Below, piece by piece: positions 1 to 5,670 of a stretch of DNA of 5,670 nucleotides. How positions within the stretch are numbered: position 1 is the stretch's first letter; every line of letters starts with the position of its first letter. Origin of the DNA: Opitutia bacterium (GTDB lineage: Bacteria; Verrucomicrobiota; Verrucomicrobiae; Opitutales; UBA953); NCBI GenBank assembly GCA_947488485.1, contig CANKZO010000154.1:1-5670 (forward strand). Direction: 5' to 3'. A model generated the notes under the pieces. The model was given only the letters and a program-made list of their open reading frames with translations, was not told the DNA's origin and did not search any database. Position numbers and translations under genes: made by a program.

Positions 1-1
1 C

Positions 2-454
2 GAGAAGACCGGACGGACGCGCGTGCGGAGCTTCTCCGGTGCCGAATTGAAGGAGATCATGGAGGCCCGGGCGGCCATCGAGGGCATGGCGGCCCGGCTG
101 GCCAACCGTCTCTGGACCAAGGAAGACTCCGCAGCTCTGGAAAAGAACATCGCCGCCCAGGAACGGGCGAGGGACTTGGCCGAACTGTCACGTCTGGACA
201 TCGATTTCCACCATCACGTGGTCAACCGCAGCGGCAACGCCAGCCTCGTCCGCCTCTGGGAACCCCTGCGCTGGCAGTGGGAGGTGCATCTGGCTGAAAT
301 CTATCGCCGCCAGAAGAGCGACGACTTCATCCCGGAGAAGGAAACCATCCGCGCGCACAAGCACCTGCTCAAGGCCATGGCCGAAGGCACGCCCGCCGAA
401 GCCTCGGAAGCCATGATGAACCACATCCTCTTCAACCTGCGCTGGGCTAAATAA
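2..454 (+). CDS. GntR-family transcriptional regulator, FCD domain (5' truncated by window edge)
   Basis: This is the C-terminal effector-binding part of a FadR/GntR-type repressor or activator. The frame is open to the window edge, and the residues just before the GTG at 23 (EKTGRTRV) resemble the end of the winged-helix wing. That GTG is therefore probably an internal Val, and the true start with the helix-turn-helix lies upstream of the window. Numbering from 23, the all-helical FCD domain spans about residues 8-143. It shows the expected metal/carboxylate-binding pattern: D59-x3-H63, H112 (in RAHKHLLKAM) and H134 (MMNHIL), plus the family 'SGN' at 70-72. FCD regulators bind small organic acids through such a metal site; the ligand here cannot be read from sequence. 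The stop lies 3 bases before the cytochrome gene, so the regulator is probably co-transcribed with it and may regulate its own operon. Any operator would be upstream of the window. Confidence 0.9.
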   Translation, partial: EKTGRTRVRSFSGAELKEIMEARAAIEGMAARLANRLWTKEDSAALEKNIAAQERARDLAELSRLDIDFHHHVVNRSGNASLVRLWEPLRWQWEVHLAEIYRRQKSDDFIPEKETIRAHKHLLKAMAEGTPAEASEAMMNHILFNLRWAK

Positions 455-457
455 GTC

Positions 458-3430
458 ATGCGATACCCCCTCATCTCGGCCCTACTGCTCGCCGCCGCTG
501 CCCTGCCCGCGGCGGTCTCCTTCGAATCAGAGGTAAAGCCAATCTTCGAGAAGCACTGCATCGAGTGCCACGGGCCGAAAAAGCAGAAGAGCGACTTCCG
601 GCTCGATGATCGCGAGGTCGCCCTGCACGGCGGCGAAAGCCATGCTCCGAACATCCTGCCGGGTAAGGCCGCCGAGAGCCCGCTGCTTAAGTTCGTGACG
701 ACCGCTGACCGCGAGACGCGTATGCCCCCGAAGGGCGAGCGACTGACCCCGGCCGAGGTCGATACGCTGAAGCGCTGGATCGCCGAAGGCGCGGTCTGGC
801 CGGAGTCCGCATCCCTGAAGAAGACCGACCCCCTCGACTGGTGGTCCCTCAAGCCCCTTACGAAGCCCGCCCTGCCCTCCGGTGACGCCGCCCACCCGAT
901 CGACCGCTTCATCCTGGCTAAGCTCCAAGAGAAGCATCTGCAGCCCTCCGCTACGGCCGACGCCCGCACGATCCTCCGTCGCCTGAACTTCGACCTGATT
1001 GGCCTGCCGCCCACGGCCGAAGAACTTGCGGCCTTCGAGAAGGACGCCGCCCAAGACCTGCCCGGCGCCATCGGCCGCGCCGCCGACCGTCTGCTCGCCT
1101 CCCCTCGTTACGGCGAACGCTGGGGTCGCCACTGGCTCGACGTGGTCCACTACGGCGACACCCATGGCTACGATAAGGACAAGCTCCGCCCCAACGCCTG
1201 GCCCTACCGCGATTACGTCATCCGCTCCCTCAATGACGACAAGCCCTACGCCCGGTTCGTCGAGGAGCAGCTCGCCGGGGACACGCTCTACCCCGCGACG
1301 GCCGATGGCCACATCGCCCAAGGCTTCATCTCCGCCGGCCCCTGGGATTTCATCGGCCACGCCGAACTCCCGGAGACCAAGCTCGACGGCAAGATTGCCC
1401 GTGCGCTGGACCGTGACGACATGGTCTCGAACACGACTGGCGCCTTCCTCGCGACGACCGCCCAGTGCGCCCGCTGCCACACCCATAAGTTCGACCCGAT
1501 CAAACAAGAGGATTACTTCCGCCTCCAGGCCGTCTTCGCGGCGCTCGATAAGGCCGACAAGACTTTCGACGTGGACCCGGAGGCGGCCAAGCGTCGTGCT
1601 CCGCTGGTCGCCGAACGCACGCGACTCGACGGCGAGATCAAGGCGCTCAACGACAAGATCGCGACGGCCGACACCCGCCGCGTGACGCTCATCGGCAAGC
1701 TCATCGATGAACTAAAACAAGGCACCGCCGCCGTCGAACGCCTGGAATACGGCTACCACAGCGCGATCTCCAAGGAACAGTCCGCCACGAAGTGGGTCCA
1801 GGTCGACCTCGGCGTCGCCCGCGAACTCACCGAGGTCATCCTGACGGGCTGCCATGATACCTATAACAACATCGGCGCGGGCTTCGGCTTCCCGTCCCGC
1901 TATAAGATCGAACTGTCCGACGACGCGAAATTCGCCAAAGGCGTGACCATCATCGCCGACTTCACCGCCGACGACGTCCCGAATCCGGGCGTGAAGCCGC
2001 AACGCTTCGCGCTGGCCAAACTGAAAGGACGCTTCCTACGCGTGACGGCCACCAAACTGGGCCTTCGTAAGAATGACTACATCCTGGCCCTCGCAGAACT
2101 GCAGGCCATCGACGCCAAGGGTCGCAATGTCGCCCTGGGCGCTAACGTGACCTCGCTCGATAGCATCGAAGCCGGCCCGCGATGGGGACGCCTTAACCTG
2201 ACCGACGGTTACTTCTACGGTCCTAAGTCCGAACGCGACGACGCCCGTATCGCGCTCCTGGAACGCGAACGTGCCGAGATTCGCAAGGGTTCGAACAAGG
2301 TCGCCCCGGCTGACAACACCCGCCTCGCCGAGCTCACCGCCGCCCGTGCCAAGGTCGCGAAGGAACTCGCTACCCTCCCCGCTCCGCAGGTCGCCTATGT
2401 GGGCACAATCCACAAAGGCACCGGTTCCTTCGCCGGCACGGGCGCCAACGGCGGCAAGCCCCGTCCGATCTTCATCCTCAAGCGCGGTGATGTGAGCCAG
2501 CCCGACAAGGAAGTCGGCCCGGGCACCCTGCCCTTCACCAAGGAACTGACCTCGCAGTTCGATCTACCCGCTGACGCCCCAGAAGGCGCCCGTCGCGTGG
2601 CCTTGGCCAAGTGGATCACCGATAACCGTAACCCGCTCACTTGGCGCGTCATCGTGAACCGGGTCTGGCATTACCACTTCGGACGCGGCTTGAGCGATAC
2701 GCCGAATGACTTCGGACGCATGGGCAGCCTACCCACGCACCCCGAGCTGCTCGACTGGCTCGCCGTCGACTTCCGCGACGGAGGTCAGTCGCTCAAAAAG
2801 CTCCACCGTCTGATCGTCACGAGCGCGACCTATCGTCAATCGTCCCTCGGCAACCCGGCCAACGAGAAGATCGACACGAGCAACGCGTTCCTCTGGCGCA
2901 TGAACCGCCGCAAACTCGAGGCCGAAGCGGTCAATGACTCGGTACTCTCGGTCGCCGGCAAACTCGACCTTACGATGGGCGGCCCGGGCTTCCAGGACTT
3001 CGTCATCGATAAGCCGCAGCACTCGCCGCACTACGAATACGACCAGCACGACGTCGAGGACCCGAAATCCCACCGCCGCTCGGTCTATCGCTTCATCGTC
3101 CGCTCCCAGCCCCAGCCCTTCCTCACCGTGCTGGATTGCGCTGATCCTTCGATGTCAGTCGCCAGCCGCAACGAGACCGTCAATGCCCTACAGGCGCTCG
3201 CGATGCGTAATAACCGCCTGACGGTCGCGATGGCCAAGCATTTCGCAGCCCGCGTGGCCAAGGAAGCCTCCACCCCGCCCGCCCAGATCGACCTCGCCTT
3301 CCGCCTCGCACTGGGCCGTCCGCCGTCCGCCAAGGAAGCCGAAGCGATGTCGGGCTACGTACGTGAGCACGGCCTGACGAACCTCTGCCGACTGATCTTC
3401 AACCTGAACGAATTCAACTTCGTCGACTAA
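458..3430 (+). CDS. Exported PSCyt1-DUF1549-discoidin-like-DUF1553 cytochrome protein
   Basis: A 990-residue exported protein of the planctomycete cytochrome family. Domains in order: a Sec-type signal peptide at about 1-21 (Ala/Leu-rich core, likely cleavage near AVS); PSCyt1 at about 25-110 with haem motif C34-IE-C37-H38 and probable distal ligand M89 (RMPPKGERLTP); DUF1549/PSCyt2 at about 147-365 (PIDRFILAKL, HYGDTHGYDKDK, QLAGDTL), ending in a second CxxCH at 337-341 (CARCHTHKFDPI); a charged helix, possibly coiled coil, at about 383-425; a discoidin (F5/8 type C)-like beta domain at about 429-590 (WVQVDLG, GRFLRV); a second helix at about 593-642; and DUF1553/PSD1 at about 709-990 (NRVWHYHFGRG from 734, THPELLDWLA from 760, RRSVYRF from 873, FNLNEFNFVD at the end). 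The role is unproven: probably extracytoplasmic electron transfer or oxidation, with the discoidin-like part suggesting glycan binding. The ATG at 458 is chosen because the signal peptide starts there; no clear Shine-Dalgarno is seen. It lies 3 bases after the regulator and 2 before the DUF1501 gene. Confidence 0.95.
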   Translation: MRYPLISALLLAAAALPAAVSFESEVKPIFEKHCIECHGPKKQKSDFRLDDREVALHGGESHAPNILPGKAAESPLLKFVTTADRETRMPPKGERLTPAEVDTLKRWIAEGAVWPESASLKKTDPLDWWSLKPLTKPALPSGDAAHPIDRFILAKLQEKHLQPSATADARTILRRLNFDLIGLPPTAEELAAFEKDAAQDLPGAIGRAADRLLASPRYGERWGRHWLDVVHYGDTHGYDKDKLRPNAWPYRDYVIRSLNDDKPYARFVEEQLAGDTLYPATADGHIAQGFISAGPWDFIGHAELPETKLDGKIARALDRDDMVSNTTGAFLATTAQCARCHTHKFDPIKQEDYFRLQAVFAALDKADKTFDVDPEAAKRRAPLVAERTRLDGEIKALNDKIATADTRRVTLIGKLIDELKQGTAAVERLEYGYHSAISKEQSATKWVQVDLGVARELTEVILTGCHDTYNNIGAGFGFPSRYKIELSDDAKFAKGVTIIADFTADDVPNPGVKPQRFALAKLKGRFLRVTATKLGLRKNDYILALAELQAIDAKGRNVALGANVTSLDSIEAGPRWGRLNLTDGYFYGPKSERDDARIALLERERAEIRKGSNKVAPADNTRLAELTAARAKVAKELATLPAPQVAYVGTIHKGTGSFAGTGANGGKPRPIFILKRGDVSQPDKEVGPGTLPFTKELTSQFDLPADAPEGARRVALAKWITDNRNPLTWRVIVNRVWHYHFGRGLSDTPNDFGRMGSLPTHPELLDWLAVDFRDGGQSLKKLHRLIVTSATYRQSSLGNPANEKIDTSNAFLWRMNRRKLEAEAVNDSVLSVAGKLDLTMGGPGFQDFVIDKPQHSPHYEYDQHDVEDPKSHRRSVYRFIVRSQPQPFLTVLDCADPSMSVASRNETVNALQALAMRNNRLTVAMAKHFAARVAKEASTPPAQIDLAFRLALGRPPSAKEAEAMSGYVREHGLTNLCRLIFNLNEFNFVD

Positions 3431-3432
3431 CC

Positions 3433-4920
3433 ATGAACGACTCTCCTTACCATCGCACCTCCGGCGTCACGACGATGAACCGTCGCGACTTCCTGTTCTG
3501 CTCTGGCGGCGGCCTCGGCGGCATCGCCCTCGCCAGCCTACTCGGACAGGAATCGCTCCTCGCCGCTACGCCTACCAGCGGTGTCCTCCACGCCCCGGCC
3601 AAAGCCAAGCGCGTCGTCCAACTCTTCATGGCCGGCGCCGCCAGCCACGTCGACATGTGGGACTATAAGCCGCTCCTCGAGAAGAAGCATGGCGAGAAGT
3701 GGGATCCAGGTGAAGCCGTCGAACTCTTCCAGAGCAGCCCGGGCTCGACCTTCGCGTCGCCTTGGAAATTCAAACCCTACGGTAAGTCCGGTAAGATGCT
3801 GAGCGAGATCGTCGCGCCCATCGGCGACGTCGTGGATGACATCGCGTTCGTGCATAATGTCGTCGGCCGCTCCGGCGTTCATAGCCAGGCCACCCTCCTG
3901 CAGTCCACCGGTTTCCTAATTCCGGGCTACCCGAGCATCGGTGCGTGGGCCAGCTACGGCCTCGGCTCGCTCAACGACAACCTCCCGACCTTCGTCGTAC
4001 TACCTGACATCCGCGGCCTACCGTCCAACGGTCAGAAGAACTGGGACTCCGCCTTCCTCCCTGGCCAGAACCAGGCCACGCAGGTGCGCGTCAACGCCCC
4101 GAAGCCGATCGCGGACCTATCCCCTCCCCCCGCCGACTATATCACGCCTTCCGGCGAGACCGCGGGCTTACAACTCCTCGAAAAGCTCAACCGGGCCCAT
4201 GCCGACTCGCATCCGGGCGACCCGCGTCTCGAAGCCCGCATCCGCAGCTACGAGCTTGCCGCCAAGATGCAGCTCGCCGCGCCGGACGCCCTCGACCTCT
4301 CCCAGGAATCCGAGAAGACGCAGGCCCGCTATGGCATCGATAACTCCACGAAGGTTTGGCCGAAAGAAATCAATGTCGCCGAAGAACAGGATGCCTTCGG
4401 CCGCAAGTGCCTGACCGCCCGACGCCTCCTCGAACGCGGCGTCCGCTTTGTGCAAATCTGGTCCGGCAACGACAACGGCTTCCCGCGTCGCAACTGGGAT
4501 TCCCACGAGGACATCGCCCGCGACCACGCCCCGCTCTCGCTCGGCATGGCAAAAGGTACCGCGGCGCTCATTCAGGATCTCAAGGACCGCGGCATGTTCG
4601 AGGACACCCTGATCCTCTGGACCACTGAGTTCGGCCGCATGCCCTGCGCCCAGGGTGGCAAGGGACGCGACCACAACCCCTTCGTCTTCACCAACTGGCT
4701 GGCCGGCGGCGGCATCAAAGGCGGCGTCTCCTACGGACCGAGCGACGAATGGGGCTACAAGCCCGCCGACCGGTCACACTTCACCCAGGGCTACGACATC
4801 CATGCCACCGTCCTGCACCTCCTCGGCCTCGATCACGAAAAACTCACCTTCCGTCACAACGGCGCCAACCGCCGCCTCACAGACGTGCATGGGCATGTGA
4901 TTAAGGAGATCTTGGCGTAA
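3433..4920 (+). CDS. DUF1501 family protein, Tat-exported, alkaline-phosphatase/sulfatase-like
   Basis: A 495-residue full-length DUF1501 protein. The twin-arginine motif NRRDFLF (R17-R18) is followed by a Gly/Ala-rich core (GGGLGGIALASLLG), so it is exported folded by Tat. Family motifs in order: MAGAASHVDMWDYKP (66-80), the HNVVGRSGVHSQ block, PSIGAWASYGLGS, FLPGQNQ, RYGID, NWDSHED (354-360), EFGRMP (399-404), GRDHNP (411-416), LAGGGIKGG, DIHATVLHLLG (from 455) and the C-terminal RRLTDVHGHVI. DUF1501 belongs to the alkaline-phosphatase-like superfamily; D74, D356/H358, D413/H414 and H457 are candidate metal or catalytic residues by conservation. There is no CxPxR sulfatase activation motif, so it is not a formylglycine sulfatase. 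Substrate unknown. Start: ATG 3433 gives a 14-residue extension before the Tat motif; ATG 3475 (MNRRDFL) is an equally plausible start, and neither has a clear Shine-Dalgarno. It follows the cytochrome gene by 2 bases and probably works with that protein outside the cytoplasm. Confidence 0.94.
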   Translation: MNDSPYHRTSGVTTMNRRDFLFCSGGGLGGIALASLLGQESLLAATPTSGVLHAPAKAKRVVQLFMAGAASHVDMWDYKPLLEKKHGEKWDPGEAVELFQSSPGSTFASPWKFKPYGKSGKMLSEIVAPIGDVVDDIAFVHNVVGRSGVHSQATLLQSTGFLIPGYPSIGAWASYGLGSLNDNLPTFVVLPDIRGLPSNGQKNWDSAFLPGQNQATQVRVNAPKPIADLSPPPADYITPSGETAGLQLLEKLNRAHADSHPGDPRLEARIRSYELAAKMQLAAPDALDLSQESEKTQARYGIDNSTKVWPKEINVAEEQDAFGRKCLTARRLLERGVRFVQIWSGNDNGFPRRNWDSHEDIARDHAPLSLGMAKGTAALIQDLKDRGMFEDTLILWTTEFGRMPCAQGGKGRDHNPFVFTNWLAGGGIKGGVSYGPSDEWGYKPADRSHFTQGYDIHATVLHLLGLDHEKLTFRHNGANRRLTDVHGHVIKEILA

Positions 4921-4923
4921 AGA

Positions 4924-4958
4924 AGTTCTAGGTTCTTGGTTCGTTGTTCTTAGTTCTT
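4924..4958 (+). repeat. 7-bp tandem repeat, five units, consensus RGTTCTT
   Basis: Starting 4 bases after the DUF1501 stop codon, five head-to-tail 7-base units are readable: AGTTCTA, GGTTCTT, GGTTCGT, TGTTCTT, AGTTCTT. The core GTTC at unit positions 2-5 is identical in all five, and only positions 1, 6 and 7 vary. The run is AT-rich compared with the surrounding GC-rich genes and is followed by an AT-rich patch (about 4959-4971). It does not encode protein. It could be a dispersed genomic short tandem repeat family, a protein- or RNA-binding array, or slippage-derived spacer; the sequence alone cannot tell which. Confidence 0.8.
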
Positions 4959-4987
4959 AGATTAATTACAAGGGGAAGGCAGGTAGG

Positions 4988-5016
4988 TTTGAGCTCCCCG
5001 CTCCCCGTAGCTCAAG
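4988..5016. repeat. Inverted repeat, 7-8 bp stem (hairpin 1 of the spacer)
   Basis: TTGAGCT at 4989-4995 is the exact reverse complement of AGCTCAA at 5009-5015; a G-U wobble between 4988 and 5016 would extend it to 8 pairs. The 13-base loop is C-rich, and a tandem duplication of GCTCCCC (4993-4999 and 5000-5006) spans the stem edge and loop. It lies between the DUF1501 stop and the next gene, so it could form in a read-through transcript or in a leader of the downstream gene. No T-run follows, so it is not a standard terminator by itself. Confidence 0.55.
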
Positions 5017-5037
5017 GCAGGGAACTTGACCCTGCTT
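5015..5037 (+). terminator. Possible hairpin terminator or leader hairpin (hairpin 2 of the spacer)
   Basis: GCAGGG at 5017-5022 pairs perfectly with CCCTGC at 5030-5035 around a 7-base loop; a G-U pair (5016/5036) and an A-T pair (5015/5037) extend the stem to 8. It is GC-rich and compact like an intrinsic terminator, but what follows is only moderately T-rich (TTCCGTCTGTCTCATT) with no clean T-tract. It could be a weak terminator of the upstream three-gene unit or a structural element of the downstream leader. The 3' arm can also pair with 4974-4983 instead. Confidence 0.35.
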
Positions 5038-5102
5038 CCGTCTGTCTCATTAGTATCCACCGCGTCAGCCCCGAACGCCGTACCCCCTTTCCTTACCGCA
5101 CC

Positions 5103-5670
5103 ATGCCCTCCCCGGGATACCTCTTTAGCGTCTTTGCGCTGTTCGCCCTGAGCCTGAAAGGCATCGTCCGCGCGGCGGAGCCCTACGAAGCATTCATCCA
5201 GAAGCATTGCGCCCGCTGTCACGGCCCCGAGAAAGAAAAAGGCGACCTGCGCTTCGACAAGCTCTCCCGCGATTTCAAACTCGGCGGCGACACCCATCAT
5301 TGGGCCGAGGCCATGGAAAACGTTAACAGCGGCGAGATGCCTCCGAAGAAGGACAAGGAACCCAAGCCGACGCAGGCGGAGATCGCCGCCTTCGTGACGA
5401 GCCTCGACGGAGCCCTGAAGGCAGGCCGAGCTTCGCGTCAGGCGGCACGGCCGGTGGTGTCACATTATCGGCTGAGCCGGCAGGAATATCAGAATACCGT
5501 CTATGACCTGCTGGGCGTCCGCTATGATCCCACCAAGCAAGGTGAGCTCAACGAAGACACCCGCTGGCACGGCTTCGAACGCATCGGGTCGGAACTTTCG
5601 CTTTCGCCGTCGCACGTGGATCGTTATTACCGCGCGGCGGGCGTCGTGCTGGATCGCGCCTTCACCACGG
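5103..5670 (+). CDS. Exported cytochrome c-domain / DUF1587 protein (3' truncated by window edge)
   Basis: An open frame from ATG 5103 to the window end (189 codons visible, no stop). Residues 1-25 form a signal peptide (hydrophobic core LFSVFALFALSL, likely cleavage after the Ala pair at 24-25). A PSCyt1-like cytochrome c domain follows, with C36-AR-C39-H40 and probable distal Met M79 (GEMPPKKDKEP). From about residue 121 the DUF1587 signature starts: RLSRQEYQNTVYDLLG at 123-138, then a Gly-Phe and LSPSHVDRYYRAA block. In this family DUF1587 is normally followed by DUF1592, DUF1588 and DUF1585 in a protein of roughly 700-1000 residues, so most of it lies beyond the window. It is a different architecture from the gene at 458-3430. 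No in-frame ATG or GTG occurs just upstream, which supports this start; the Shine-Dalgarno is not evident. The role is presumably extracytoplasmic redox chemistry; substrate unknown. Confidence 0.9.
   Translation, partial: MPSPGYLFSVFALFALSLKGIVRAAEPYEAFIQKHCARCHGPEKEKGDLRFDKLSRDFKLGGDTHHWAEAMENVNSGEMPPKKDKEPKPTQAEIAAFVTSLDGALKAGRASRQAARPVVSHYRLSRQEYQNTVYDLLGVRYDPTKQGELNEDTRWHGFERIGSELSLSPSHVDRYYRAAGVVLDRAFTT

Larger units (their letters stand above)
4921..5102. other. 182-base non-coding spacer between the two cytochrome modules
   Basis: This is the only real gap between genes in the window. The first part (4921-4971) is AT-rich and carries the 7-bp tandem repeat; the middle (4974-5039) is a cluster of direct and inverted repeats (AAGGCAGG at 4976-4983 and again at 5014-5021; the two hairpins); the last part (5040-5102) is pyrimidine-rich and shows nothing distinctive. 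There is no ATG on the + strand in the spacer, no clear Shine-Dalgarno before 5103, and no convincing -35/-10 pair. It probably holds the end of the upstream transcript and the promoter or leader of the downstream gene, though neither can be placed precisely. Confidence 0.6.

Noticed and set aside
23..25. GTG as the true start of the FCD regulator
   Set aside because: The frame is open upstream to the window edge and the upstream residues look like the end of a winged-helix wing. A GntR protein without its DNA-binding domain is less likely than truncation by the window.
301..1071. Open frame on the - strand (256 codons) spanning the regulator-cytochrome junction
   Set aside because: The translation is Ser/Arg/Ala-rich without domains, and both sense-strand genes are well supported, so this is a shadow.
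527..1507. Long open frame on the - strand (326 codons) opposite the cytochrome gene
   Set aside because: It lies entirely antisense to a clearly recognised domain protein; its translation is Gly/Val/Ala-rich with no recognisable motif, as expected for a shadow frame in GC-rich codon-biased DNA.
3484..3504. Cysteine in the DUF1501 signal region (LFCSGGG) as a lipoprotein lipobox
   Set aside because: The residues before Cys (F-L-F) do not fit the lipobox pattern with a small residue at -1, and the Cys lies before the hydrophobic core rather than after it.
4924..4958. CRISPR array
   Set aside because: The units are only 7 bases long and directly abutting, with no spacers and no cas genes in the window.
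4936..4963. Possible sigma-70 promoter (TTGGTT with TAGATT, 16-base spacing)
   Set aside because: Both boxes match the consensus poorly and the -35 box falls inside the 7-bp repeat, so the match could arise from repeat composition. Too weak to annotate.
5053..5060. GT-N4-AC element as a GntR-type operator
   Set aside because: The spacing and flanks do not form a proper palindrome of the FadR type; a chance match of four bases.
4962..5300. Open frame on the - strand (112 codons) across the spacer and start of the last gene
   Set aside because: It overlaps a sense-strand signal peptide and CxxCH domain; no recognisable protein features. The spacer part instead shows direct and inverted repeats.

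Overview
The window (GC-rich, every gene on the + strand) looks like part of a chromosome from the Planctomycetota-Verrucomicrobiota (PVC) group. The evidence is a set of domain families that are strongly expanded in those phyla: planctomycete-type cytochrome c domains (PSCyt1), DUF1549/PSCyt2, DUF1553/PSD1, a Tat-exported DUF1501 protein, and the start of a DUF1587-type cytochrome protein. Start codons lack clear Shine-Dalgarno sequences, which fits these phyla. I lean towards Verrucomicrobiota, but the sequence alone does not settle it.

Layout. Bases 2-454 are the C-terminal FCD (ligand-binding) half of a GntR-family transcription regulator; its DNA-binding half lies before the window. Only 3 bases later, 458-3430 encodes a 990-residue exported protein with PSCyt1, DUF1549, a discoidin-like insert between two helical segments, and DUF1553. 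After 2 more bases, 3433-4920 encodes a 495-residue DUF1501 protein with a twin-arginine signal. The 3- and 2-base gaps imply one transcript. The non-coding stretch 4921-5102 holds a 7-bp tandem repeat followed by nested inverted repeats with two mutually exclusive pairings. From 5103 to the window end is the N-terminal third or less of a second, different cytochrome-type protein (signal peptide, CxxCH, start of DUF1587).

How they may work together (inference): an FCD regulator, a class that often senses small carboxylates or sugar acids, probably controls its own operon. That operon exports a haem protein by Sec and a folded alkaline-phosphatase/sulfatase-like protein by Tat, so both act outside the cytoplasm. 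The PSCyt/DUF1501 pairing is a recurrent PVC arrangement with no established biochemical function, often seen near polysaccharide and sulfatase genes. The more unusual points here are the regulator packed directly against the pair, a second cytochrome module of another class right behind it, and the structured, repeat-bearing spacer between the two.
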